From contig WELB01000008.1 of assembly GCA_009602725.1 (NCBI GenBank), positions 461,534 through 525,533 of the forward strand: a DNA stretch of 64,000 nucleotides. Reading direction: 5' to 3'. The translations under genes and the position numbers were made by a program. Positions 50,379-61,334 of the stretch are shown here, in pieces. This stretch comes from Spirogloea muscicola. Lineage: Eukaryota > Streptophyta > Zygnematophyceae > Spirogloeales > Spirogloeaceae. The notes beneath the pieces are model-generated. The model was given only the letters and a program-made list of their open reading frames with translations. It ran no database searches and was not told the origin of the DNA. Numbering within the stretch: the first letter of the stretch is position 1; every line of letters starts with the position of its first letter.

Positions 50379-51264
50379 NNNNNNNNNNNNNNNNNNNNNN
50401 NNNNNNNNNNNNNNNNNNNNNNNNNNNNNNNNNNNNNNNNNNNNNNNNNNNNNNNNNNNNNNNNNNNNNNNNNNNNNNNNNNNNNNNNNNNNNNNNNNNN
50501 NNNNNNNNNNNNNNNNNNNNNNNNNNNNNNNNNNNNNNNNNNNNNNNNNNNNNNNNNNNNNNNNNNNNNNNNNNNNNNNNNNNNNNNNNNNNNNNNNNNN
50601 NNNNNNNNNNNNNNNNNNNNNNNNNNNNNNNNNNNNNNNNNNNNNNNNNNNNNNNNNNNNNNNNNNNNNNNNNNNNNNNNNNNNNNNNNNNNNNNNNNNN
50701 NNNNNNNNNNNNNNNNNNNNNNNNNNNNNNNNNNNNNNNNNNNNNNNNNNNNNNNNNNNNNNNNNNNNNNNNNNNNNNNNNNNNNNNNNNNNNNNNNNNN
50801 NNNNNNNNNNNNNNNNNNNNNNNNNNNNNNNNNNNNNNNNNNNNNNNNNNNNNNNNNNNNNNNNNNNNNNNNNNNNNNNNNNNNNNNNNNNNNNNNNNNN
50901 NNNNNNNNNNNNNNNNNNNNNNNNNNNNNNNNNNNNNNNNNNNNNNNNNNNNNNNNNNNNNNNNNNNNNNNNNNNNNNNNNNNNNNNNNNNNNNNNNNNN
51001 NNNNNNNNNNNNNNNNNNNNNNNNNNNNNNNNNNNNNNNNNNNNNNNNNNNNNNNNNNNNNNNNNNNNNNNNNNNNNNNNNNNNNNNNNNNNNNNNNNNN
51101 NNNNNNNNNNNNNNNNNNNNNNNNNNNNNNNNNNNNNNNNNNNNNNNNNNNNNNNNNNNNNNNNNNNNNNNNNNNNNNNNNNNNNNNNNNNNNNNNNNNN
51201 NNNNNNNNNNNNNNNNNNNNNNNNNNNNNNNNNNNNNNNNNNNNNNNNNNNNNNNNNNNNNNNN
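50379..51264. other. Assembly gap (886 N)
   Basis: Unknown bases. The LINE-like tail ends 36 bases before the gap, so an unassembled repeat is a likely cause. Confidence 1.
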
Positions 51265-51778
51265 CCCCCGACGCGTCGGGATAGCTAAGAAAGGCAGGGG
51301 AAGGCAGGCCACGCCCTGATGACCCCTCCCCCGCCGGCGGGGAAAGGCTGGGAAAGGCTTGCCGAGGCCCAACACCCCCCCGTCTTCCCGCCTTCCTCGC
51401 TCTTGCAACTGCAGGCCCTCCATGGCAGCCCCCCGCCGCCGGCGGTGACAAGCGCCCGGCCCCCCCCCTCACCGCCTCGCCTAGTCCGCCGCCTCTCTCC
51501 ATCCGCCCCCATCGCTTCTCTGGCCTGCGCCTCCGCCGCGTCGCAGGGCCGCCCCGGTGGCGTCGGCGCGCATCACTGCCGTCGCAGGCGCTCCCCGTGG
51601 GGCCGCTTGCAAACCATACGGCAAGGCGGCGTGCTACGCAAGGGATTCTTGCCAAGGAGCCGACGTGACAGACGCTGGTGTCGCGGGCCCGGCTCGTGCG
51701 CCTGCTTGCTCGGCCTCCCACTTGAAGCGCAAACTCCATAAGTGAGACCGCAGGCCCTGCGTTACTGAGGTGGCGCAG

Positions 51779-52671
51779 ATGGCAGACGACGATGACTGCC
51801 GGTGGGTGCAGCTCCCCGCTATCCTTCACGTCCCCGGCCTCTCCTTGCTTGTCCAAGCACTCCGTGCGCGCTTCGACCTGACTCATCTCGCGACTAAGGC
51901 GTGTGCGTAAGGACAAGCCCAGTGCAGATTAAGAGACGACAACTCGTCCATGTTTCGCAAGGTTTCCTCTCATGACGGTCTGGGGCACGACGACCACATA
52001 TTGCTAGACCCCTGGTCAAAGTGCCGGAGTCAGTGTAGATTGGCTGCTTCCAGCGACTGTGCACATTGGCGGCTTTCGGCGGCACTGCTGTCCTTGGCTG
52101 GCACTGCCGCCAGTGCAGCGTCTGAGCTTCGACACCCTCGCGCCCTCTGTCCCTTTCCCTTGCGGCCTCCCTCCCTCCTCCTTCTGCAAACCCATCTGCT
52201 TGCCGTTCTTTCTATATCTTGCCCTCAAGTGCTTCCTCTCTCCCTCCCTGTGATCCCTTCTTGAGTGCTTCGCTCCTTCTCGCTCATTCTTGCAAGTGAG
52301 CAAATTGTGCAGGCCGCTGGGCTTCCTCATCGGCCTTCCATTCATGCTCATTGGCGTGCTGCTGTCCATCATTGGCATGGTCATTTGGGTGGTGGGGTGA
52401 GCACCGCTGCCCTCAACACCAGCAGCAGTATAACACCAGCAGCACTCCCTAATGTATGGTATTAAAACTCCTCTTAGGGACTTGGTCAGAATTTGGCAGC
52501 CAATGAAGCCTATACTGACAGAACGTATCTGCTGCTGCTTCCTCCAGGACGTTCATCAGCTGCATATGCCCCTGCTGTGTTTGTGTCACGCTGCTCATTG
52601 AGCTGGCCATCGCTCTCATTCGAGCCCCGGTGGACATCTTGATCTGGTTCACCTCCACAATCCCCTGTTAG
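51779..52671 (+). CDS. Taximin-like cysteine-rich signalling peptide, 76 residues, three exons
   Basis: Taximins are short plant peptides with a hydrophobic N-terminal half and a conserved cysteine-rich C-terminus, associated with lateral-organ and fruit separation and with metabolite regulation. Exon 1 (51779-51801) is only 23 bases and gives MADDDDC plus a split Arg codon. Exon 2 (52313-52396) gives [18 protein letters not shown], then [11 protein letters not shown]. Exon 3 (52548-52671) gives [20 protein letters not shown], then [17 protein letters not shown] and stop. Both introns are GT-AG and both phases match exactly. [12 protein letters not shown], the CxCPCCxC cluster and the end WFTSxIPC agree with what I recall of plant taximins. 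The gene lies about 515 bases past the assembly gap and stands alone. The first-exon assignment is strong because it restores the conserved Cys-Arg-Pro-Leu in phase. Confidence 0.9.
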
Positions 52672-53585
52672 ATCCTCAAGAAGCAGCAGCCTCCAAGTTT
52701 TGCCAATCTGTCAACGAGCCATGGTTCAAGCGCCACTGCATTGCAGATGACCTCTCCGCCTTGTGATAATGGTCACTCTTGAGGTCATCAAGTAGAAAGT
52801 GTAGGGGGCTACAACCTAGTCTTCAACCAAGCATAGAGACCAAATTTTTGGTGTATTACCGATGTGTACATTGCTCAGTTGCTGCCAGGGCCAGTGAACA
52901 GGTACTCACAGAATTTTAGCTTCATGCAAACAAGTTCCAGACTCAGGCAACCATACGTGGACTGTCGGGTCATTTTGGTCATAGGTTGGTCACTTTTGAG
53001 CGTCGCATACACATTCAGCACATTAGCTGACTGTACAGTTTTCATAGTTTCAAAGCCGCCGCAGTTGCTACCATCAGTGCAGCAGACCTGCAGCATTTTG
53101 GCCTGGCTAGGTCGCCAGCCCCCCGCTTATGACGTAAAACACGTTCGCTGTAACGAGTGCTACTGGTCTAAAGAAAATTTTGCTGCTTGCAAACGTGCAG
53201 TTGGCAGGGGCACCGTGTGGTATTATCTTGACAAGTGAGTTGGCATTAAGTTGACTGCATAGATTTCCTCCGGAGCTTGTATGCGTAGTGCCCATGCACG
53301 TACTACCACATCCTTTAGAACCTAATATGGATCTTAACTGCATGCCCAAAATAGGAGGATTGCAAGTTGCTGAAGTCCAGCCTGGTGGGGAGTTACTAAT
53401 GTACGTGTGATTTATATAGGGCAACAGCCTGCCAGTAACATGCGGTGACTTGCACAGTATACAGGAAGCAAATCCTGTGCTGGAGTGATATTCCCCAACA
53501 TTTCTTATTCTGCAATGACCTCTACTGTACATTTGTTACAAAATTGTCTAGCAGATTACACTCAATCTGAATAAAGTAAGTAAAG
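52672..53585. other. Intergenic, no gene seen
   Basis: This is the shared 3' flank of the taximin-like and homocysteine methyltransferase genes. ORFs of about 120-140 codons exist on both strands but lack any recognisable motif and overlap each other. Confidence 0.6.
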
Positions 53586-55950
53586 TCATGCTCTGAGGGC
53601 TGCAGCGATTGCCTTGATGCTATTCGGCGTGGTTTGGCAGCAGCCTCCGATGAGCGAAGCACCAGCCTCTCGCCACTCTGGCAAGAATGATACAAATCCA
53701 TTGTCCAACTCGCCTGTGGGCGCCTGCACAGTGGATAATTTAGCGCTTAAATGTCAGGTGCACGTCTTATGCAGTCAAATGTCATCAGAGTGGGAAGTTG
53801 GTGAAGGCTTTACCGTCCAGTGTTTCGTCTCTCCATTATATGTCTCTCCTTTGTTTGGATATACAATCAGAGGTTTGCTTGTGACCTGTACCACAAGCAA
53901 TAACCACAGGAATTGGTCCACTGGCTTACGGCTGACATGAACGCTACATACATCTTCATCAGGTAATCAAGATGACTGTCCAGCTGTAGCGTGTCCCTGA
54001 AGCTGCAAATCTCAGACCGTGCAGACAATGCTTGTCGAGGATGAGCTGGCTAACCTTGGTGCTGAGACGAAGGAGGTCAGAGATGTACTGGGGGGGTGTG
54101 CAGTCGATGCCAACTGCCACCACCTGCTTGCATCGCTCGCCAAGTGCAATGCAGTCTTCAAAAGGATCACCCCTCACCACGGTGCTGCCATCCAGTGAGT
54201 TGAAGGAGAGCCAAGCTGGTATCTTCCAGCTCTCTCCTTCCTCTAACAACCTCACAAAGGCCTGCAGAAATGGCTCACCCCTGTAGTCAATAGCAAGATA
54301 CACCAGATACTCAATTGATGCCCTAGGCCTTGTATGTCACTAAGTTCTGACAGAAGACATGTGTTGGCTCCCTAAACCTTGTGACCACAGTAAGTAATGA
54401 AGAGGTAAGTGCAAGGACACAATCAACATCCATTGACTCACCTCACCTTCTTGGAGGGACGGGATTGTCTCAATAGCAAGCAGATCAGCCCCAGAGTCTG
54501 CAAGGACCTCTACACGTCGCCTGTGGAAGTCCATGAGGACCTCCACAGTCACGTCCGGCCCATAATAACCACTGCATCAAGCAGATGGTCGGACTTATAA
54601 TCAATGCTTTCCATTCTTTACAATGTCATCCAAGTATGGTCAAGGTATGCTCCCAGAGCTTCTGTGAAGGCAGACAAGGTAAGACAAGACATGCAGTGTC
54701 CAAGCAAGGAGAGCAATCGACCACTTCAGATGACAATCCTTCAACAGCCAACCAAACATACTGGCTATAGTTCTTCACAGTCTTTTAGCAGACTCCAAGT
54801 CTGTAAGCCTCAGCATGATCTGCCCAGGTACCTGTATTCTGAACCATCAGCAAGGTACGCTCCATAACTACCCACCGATGCAGCCACTAGCGGCCTAGGC
54901 CGAGCAAAGCCATGCCGTAGAGCCGTGCTCGCCTGCTCGCTGCAGAAGAGGTCCCTGGCCTCCATAGCCAGCCGGACGCTCTTCACCAGTAGCTCTTCTG
55001 ACTCTTTCTGGCTGAACCCCCGCTGCATAAACCCTTGAATTGTCGCCTGAAAGACGACAACAATCTTCAAGGGTTTGTGTCGTCTACTTCTGTCTCTACA
55101 GTCACTTCCTTCTGTCTCTTTTGTCTACTCACTCACTTGGTTGCTTGTGGGTACAAAGCACCCCTCCAGCCATGCCAACGCTGTGTATACTTAGCCCTTC
55201 TAGCCTAAAAGCTCATGTTCTGGGGCCCGTTCTCTGCACTTCGTCTGCCTTTCTATGACGGTGATTGGCTCGGCTTGGCCTCCCTTCATGCTCACAGCGT
55301 ACCTATTCAGTCTACTAAACTCCACACACTAAGGTTGGCAGCCAACGAAATAAATTATTTGCAATCGCTGCACCAGCCAGCTGAATACGTCATTCACCTG
55401 ATATGACGCTGAGATGATAATGTCGGCGCCTGCGAGTAGGTAATCCAAATGGACCTGAAAGGCACAGATTTCAATCCCCTCTCTTGATATGGTCCAGGTG
55501 CGCTGCTAAGGGCGGGACGAGCTGGGCCTCTGTATATCAGCTTTTGCATCGGAGCTGAAGGACGGCAATACGGCCGTCCTTCAATTCATTTCACAATATA
55601 ACTGCTGTCAAGGGTAGCCAGCTCCCCCAAGTTGCAGCTGACCAGAGCACCTGCCGGACGAGGTCGCAGAGGTCGTCGTTGAACAGGCACTTGGCACTCC
55701 AGAGAGGGTCGATGAGGACAGCGCCCCTGGCCTCAAGCTCGGTGCCCAGACCGCCGTCCACGACGCCAAAACCGCCATTGCTTTGCAGCAGCTCCTGCAG
55801 TACGTTAGTGGCTGGAGTGGTGGGACTCTGGCTCGCGCGGGCCGCAGCTGCAGGGGGACTCCTCGATGTCGCCAGCGTCGACTGCGGGGGCCTGCAGGGT
55901 GCTGAGCACAGCGTCAAGCCATGGACGCCGCCAGAGCAAGTAGCGGGCAC
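53586..55950 (-). CDS. Homocysteine S-methyltransferase
   Basis: HMT transfers a methyl group from S-methylmethionine or AdoMet to homocysteine, giving methionine, using a zinc ion held by three cysteines. Exons on the minus strand read LLQSNGGFGVVDGGLGTELE and DPLWSAKCLFND (about 55690-55800), VHLDYLLAGADIIISASYQ (about 55400-55455), TIQGFMQRGFSQKESEELL and RPLVAASVGSYGAYLADGSE (about 54845-55047). The others read MDFHRRRVEVLADSGADLLA (about 54460-54535), KIPAWLSFNSLDGSTVVRGD and VAVGIDCTPPQYISDLL (about 54040-54230), and the last exon EWREAGASLIGGCCQTTPNS ending at 53586. The cysteines of GIDC and GGCC supply the zinc site. GIDC replaces the usual GINC. The reading frame is open at the 5' end with no good ATG, so the true start is probably in a small upstream exon. 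Confidence 0.9.
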
Positions 55951-56904
55951 AGCAACCGACGGCCAAGACGACGTCCCGCCGTTCGCTACTCGCCGTTGGC
56001 GTCAGGACGACGTGAGCTCTTCCAAAGGGGCGGGCATCGTGAACGACCAGCCCAGAAAGGATGGACAATGGTCCAAAGGGCCGAAAGGCGCCAAAAACAC
56101 GCAGCTATGCATGAGATGGTGTAGCTCTGCTATTGTGGCGCCGGTTGCGTCCGCAGGCCCTGGCGTTGCGAAGCCGAGCGTCTCAGACGAGCTCCGCGAG
56201 ACTGCTCAGCGAGCGGCAGGGGGCGGGGGCCTCACCGGCCAGCACCGAAAGCGGCGGCCGGCCCATTGCCCTTGACGGCTGCGGCTTCGCCGCCCGGCTG
56301 CCACTGCCGCAGCATGTCGCGCTCGCGGCCTGCGCAAGCCTCCGCCGGCGCCGCGGCGACCGGGGCCGGCGGCAGGAGGCGCGCCGGCGCGGCGGCCGCC
56401 ATGGCGGGCCTTGCGGGGCAGAAGTACGCGGCCGTGAAGTGAAGGGGCCCATGGCCATATGACTGCCGTGAGCTCTTTGATATTGCTCGTCCTTTCCAAG
56501 CTCCCCCTTATGAGTGATTCGTGGCTGCTTTGTTTCTGTTTCTTATCGCTTCCCCTGGCCCCCTTCTCGTACTCTGTTCATTCTTTTTCGGGCTGGTTTT
56601 TCCAGCCCCTATTCTCAATGGGCGAGCACTTTCTATGAGTTAGGTTCACTCCAATTTCCCTCTCCATGCTTTGTGCATTCCAATTTTCTGGCTGGCCTCT
56701 CACAGCCATAGCCTTACACTGGACGAAGCTGTTTGCATTACTATGCACTGGCTTCACAGCCACCCCTGCATATCAGCAGCCGCGTTCTCCTGGATTAAAT
56801 GTTTATATTTCCACTTGGTGTTGCACTCGGTTGGCCTGCGAGTGCACTAGTACAGGATTCAGGGCTTCGCAGTCACCTCATCCACACTGCGCCTCGCAGC
56901 GGCA

Positions 56905-56938
<34 letters not shown>

Positions 56939-56942
56939 GGGA
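55951..56942. repeat. GC-rich flank with two hairpin modules
   Basis: The left part is GC-rich with no recognised gene and may include the promoter of the methyltransferase. Plus-strand hairpin modules lie at about 56570-56635 (GGGCTGGTTTTTCCAGCCCC, then CAATGGGCGAGCACTTTCT) and 56675-56730 (GGCTGGCCTCTCACAGCCAT). A CGG triplet run lies at about 56900-56940, just before the next gene. Confidence 0.65.
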
Positions 56943-57408
56943 ATGGACTTCGACCGGCGGATGCGGGTGGCGACGGCGCTGCTCACGGCCGCCGCCGCCG
57001 CCGCGCTGCTCGCCTCCGACTTCGGCGGCCGCCAGCACGCCCTCGCGCCGGTGCGAGCAACAACCCCGTCCGCTGCCCACTTGAACCTTCCATCACTCAA
57101 TACGCACTCCATCTCTTGCTGCTCGCTGTCCGCAAGGCCCTGGCGCGCTGGAAGTAGCCATGGTGGTCGCCAGTAGTGTGCTCGTTTGTTGGGTTGTTGA
57201 GTTGTTGGGCAATCTTCGCAGAGCTGCGGCGATGGCCACCAGCTGCTGAGCCGCAGCGGTGACCCTATTACCGCTGGTATTGCAGCTCCAGAAGTTCCTC
57301 TACGACAAGTTCTTCTCGCCGACGGAGCAGGAGCTTGCCGAGGTGCGGCGCCGGCAACAGCGCCTGGCGCAGCTTCGTGCCGCCAAGGACCGGCCGGAGG
57401 CGGCCTAG
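56943..57408 (+). CDS. Small single-membrane-span protein, 76 residues, function unknown
   Basis: Exon 1 (56943-57050) gives MDFDRRMRVATALLTAAAAA, a short hydrophobic segment, then SDFGGRQHALAP. A GT-AG intron leads in phase 0 to exon 2 (57286-57408): LQKFLYDKFFSPTEQELAEV, then a basic, charged helix RRRQQRLAQLRAAKDRPEAA and stop. The first half looks like one membrane span or signal anchor; the second half looks like a soluble coiled helix. I do not recognise the family. The clean splice, conserved-looking SPTEQELAEV core and good ATG context support a real gene. It lies about 200 bases upstream of the SET gene on the same strand; the stop at 57408 separates them. Confidence 0.6.
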
Positions 57409-57543
57409 CTCACAGCTGACCAGAGGGCCGGCCTTGGGTAGCTGACCCACCCCCAAGGCCTGCTGCATGGCCTTAGAGTGCATGCTCATCTGATCGAGGT
57501 CAAGCAATGCTTGGCTTGTGAGACTGCAGGTCATCTTGTCAGT

Positions 57544-57583
57544 CTCCGCTAAGATGCTTGCAACTCCGCTAAGATGCTTGCAA
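57544..57583. repeat. 20-bp tandem duplication
   Basis: CTCCGCTAAGATGCTTGCAA occurs twice without mismatch (57544-57563 and 57564-57583), between the small membrane protein gene and the SET gene. Confidence 0.95.
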
Positions 57584-57611
57584 CTCAGCTGATGTGACAC
57601 AGCTTGCCGTT

Positions 57612-60600
57612 TGCACAATCAGAGTGGGGGAGGTAAAATAGCCTGCGGCACGCTCCCGCACGCGCTGCCACTCATGCACGCAGCCGTGCTGCCGGGGCTG
57701 GTGACGTGGGCGGCTGCCGAAGTCCCATCACCAGCCCACAGGGCCTTGAGACTGAAGCGTGAGGGTGGAGCATTCTACTACTTGTCCCCCAGCAACATGC
57801 TACTACTTTGCAGGAGCATTTGCTTGCTTGATGCAGTGGAACAACAGGCTAAAACAAAAAAATATATCTTAATACTACCTTGGCGTGAACAGGGACTGAT
57901 TCGCCTGAGAAGAAGGCTGCATCCCTGCAAAGCTGGTTGGCTGGGCTGGGGCATGATGCTTGCAACCTGCGCTTGGTCTACTCTACCAGCAAGAAAGGCG
58001 GCCCCCTAGGTTTTGCAGGCTACAGTTGCATTGCTGGACCTGGCGGTGTACAAAAGTTGGACGTCATTGTTGATGTTCCAAGGGCGGCATTCATGTCCAT
58101 AGAGGTTGATCCTGAAGCCCTGAGAGTAGATTCCAGCTCCACTTCCTGTCCCACTCCTTGATATACGCTATAAGACATACACAGTTTGCTTAACACGCCA
58201 ATGACAACGTCATGCCAAAGGAAGCCTTGCTTTTGTTTCAAGTTTGGGCTGAGTACAAAAGTACCAGTAGGGCCCCTGATGCTGCTTTCCCCTTCCATTG
58301 GTGGCAGACAGCCAATGCCTGCCCAAGCATCGGGCCTGCGATAAGGCAGGCCAGTCTGTCCTCTTGGCAAGCCCTCTGCTTCCATCTCCTCTATGAGAGG
58401 TCTCTTGGGGATGGTAGCTTCTGGCACCCCTACATTGATGCTCTACCTTGTGAGGAGGAGCTGCAGCACAATCACCCTCTTATGTGGCCATTGGTAAATT
58501 AATCAAGCGCAGGAATGAGAGTCACGTATAATCAATGCTGACCTCTAGCCATGCGTTGTATATTTCGAATTGTTGAGCTGTGATTTTAAAAGCCAGTCAT
58601 TGCTTGGCATGTGCATCCAGGACTTGCAAGAAACTCTGCTGCAGGGGACGCAATTGCTTGGCACTCTACACCGGCGCCTAGTGCAGTGCAAGTAAGAAGT
58701 TTCAGCTTTTCGGCTCAGTCTGATTGCTACCACTTATACACACGCCATGACAGATCCCTCTTTTGTCAATGGTAAAGGTGCCGAGAAAAATCGCTTTTTA
58801 CTGACTGTAACTGGGTTATTGCAGAGGCGACTGGGATGCAATCAGCAGTGCTGCAGGTTGTGCCAACTTGGGTCTCACAGATTCCAACACGTTCTTGACT
58901 GAAGAGGGTGTTTGTTGGGCGGCCGCTATTCTCCTGAGCCGCTCATTTTCCCTGTATCTTGGTAACTGTGAGGTCCTACTCATATTCCCAAATCACCTCC
59001 ATCTAGCGTGTAACAATTGGAAAGCTAGCCATCGAGATTCTCAAGAGACCAGCTACTTCACTTTTACAGACCCCTTCCCCTTGCTCTTGTGTTGTGCAAT
59101 TTTGATAAGCTTATAATCGAATGACCTGTCAATACGCTCAATCTGACAGTTGTGAAGACCTTGGCACAGAATGTGGGAAGTCACAAAGCACTGTCTACCA
59201 GTCTGCTTTGCCTGTCCTCCTGTTGGTCGTCATATGTCAATGCATATGTCTGTTATGCAGGATGAGGAGACGCTGACCTTGGTGCCATGGGCAGACATGT
59301 TGAGCCACAGCAGTGTGGCAGGTCGAGAGTCTTGTCTTACGTATTATGATACGTCAATGTCTGCTACATTACGGGCACACACAAGCTACAGAGCCGGGGA
59401 GCAGGTCTTTGACTCGTACGGGCCACACCTGAGTGCTGGCCAGCTATTCCTTGACTATGGATTCGCTTTGTCCAACCATTCAAACACTGCAGTAGACTTC
59501 ATGGTGATTACTGTTGACACTTTTGCAGTACACTACTTGGACTTCACACACCTGGCAGCATTGTGAGCATGAGCCAGCATCCAATCAGGCAGAAATCGAA
59601 TCTTTCCAATTGCATCACCTTTTGCAGAGGTTGTGCCTGCATTCACTTCACTTTCTTGTTGTCCTCTGGTGCAGGCAGTCGACCTTGGCCCTCCCGCCGC
59701 TAAGTCAAACGCCTCACTACTAGCAGCTGCCGGCTTTCCAATTGGTACTCATCCCAAGCTTTAGCATGAGTAGTGCATTACTGCAGATTCATCCTTGAGA
59801 GTATTCATGCTTGAAATGCTTAATATGTCATATGCTGGTATGCTTGTCACTGCTTCTTCTGTAGGAGAGATTCTGTCCTTTCTGACTTACTGGGCGTAAT
59901 ATTGGCCAATCCAGAAAGTGCCGTCTTCACGCTGCTGCCTTCTGGAGTTAGCTTGGAGGTGATGGCCTGGATACGTGCTCTCCTGGCCTCAGAAGCGGAA
60001 TTGAAGCAATTTGGGTGGGGTCGCGGCCGCTCTGCCACTTCCTGTCTTGCTCGCTGCTCCAGCCGCCTCAGCTCACAAAACGAGGTCCAAGTACGGCAAT
60101 CTGAGCCTTGCGGCCATACCTTTGGCACTTGTATCCACACGCTTGCCATTTTTCTTTGCCTACTGTGATGCTTACTTGCTGGAGTAGCCAATCGCGAAGT
60201 AAAGCAATCAACACCTGGTAAGTGCAGCTTTCTTATTCAATGGCATGCTTGGAGGTAGGAGCCGTTGTTCTTGAAAATTCAGGGGGAGTTAGTAATGCAT
60301 CTCTGCTGTGCAGGTATTAGAGCGCCTCCTGGGGACATTTGAAAGCAAGCTTGCTAAATACCCTGCAATACAAAGCCCCAATGGCAAAGCAACCCTGGCT
60401 AGCACGGTACTACTTGGCTTAAAGTATGGTAATGGCCTTGCTATCTTGTAGTGCTTTATGCTACAGGGCCTCGTATTGGGGCTAATGTCTCACCTGGGTT
60501 CAGGTTTTCCAAGCAAGATCGACGTCATCACTTGCAGATCTGCTACTGCCTTAATCAACTCTTAATTTTTCTTGAACCAACAGGAGTATGCATCAGCACA

Positions 60601-60694
60601 GCAGCACGCACTGCGCGCAGTCGCTCAGGAGATGGCCACGATCCGCAAGGCCCATCTGGCCCTTCAGAGAGCAAGGCGAACTCTCGCCAAATAA
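57612..60694 (+). CDS. SET-domain protein methyltransferase, Rubisco-LSMT-like
   Basis: Proteins of this class methylate lysines of plastid proteins such as Rubisco large subunit or aldolase, or cytosolic targets. Exons at about 57893-58019 and 58050-58130 give TDSPEKKAASLQSWL, LGHDACNLRLVYSTSKKGGP and KLDVIVDVPRAAFMSIEVDP. Further exons give LLYERSLGDGSFWHPYIDAL (about 58390-58450), DLQETLLQGTQLLGTLHRRL (58621-58683), NLGLTDSNTFLTEEGVCWAA (about 58866), and TLVPWADMLSHSSVAG followed by YRAGEQVFDSYGPHLSAG and LFLDYGFALSNHSNT (59262-59500). The SET NH motif appears as LSHSS, with Asn replaced by Ser; the late YGF is intact. Later exons (59672-60694) form the helical substrate-binding half and end EMATIRKAHLALQRARRTLA before stop. 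The first exon is uncertain; an ATG at 57674 is one candidate. Confidence 0.82.
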
Positions 60695-61334
60695 ATATGT
60701 TGCAACACGATTTTCAATGTGTGACCGTACTCCATCCGCTTCAAGATATTTTCCCTTGCCAACACCAGTATCATGCAAGGTGGTAAAAGGGGCTCTAAGC
60801 CTACTTACCTACTAATGTCCATGCTAGAGCCAGGTTTGCTACTTTAGCACGCTAAAGTCAGATGGCCGATTACCTCTAACCTGCAGGAAAGGTGACATGG
60901 TACGTAAGTGCTGGCTACAAGCTAACAGCAAGCCTCCATGCAAAAGTCACTGCGCACAGCAGTCCAACTCCTAGAATTTGGAGACTTAAGGGCATAGCTG
61001 CATCATACCACCTTACAACACCCACGTAGTACAAGAAGAGATGGCAGACCTGCGTTTGATATGTACCAAGTGGCATGTTGAGACTAAGGCTGCAAAGCCA
61101 CTTGCTTTCAGGGTGGTGACAGAGACAGCAAGCGCGAAGCAAAGCACTGCCTGCACAATATGATCAATTTGTCGTTGTCTGAGCTTTTTACCCATTCCCA
61201 CAATTCACGGTTACCTCTATGTACTTACAATTTAATAAGACATTAGATGCAGCCAACAAGCTTGTCATGTGTTGCCAGCCAACAGGGAAAGCAGAAAGAC
61301 ACAGCGCACAATCTGTGGTGCAGACACACGCACC
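60695..61334. other. Intergenic, no gene seen
   Basis: This is the shared 3' flank of the convergent SET and antiporter genes. No conserved coding sequence, RNA or repeat was recognised. Confidence 0.6.

Noticed and set aside
50348-51916. Open frames of several hundred codons across the gap
   Set aside because: They consist mainly of unknown bases and carry no information.
52864-53532. Two overlapping ORFs of 124 and 141 codons on opposite strands
   Set aside because: No motif, no splice support, and the location is the 3' flank of convergent genes. Neither looks conserved.
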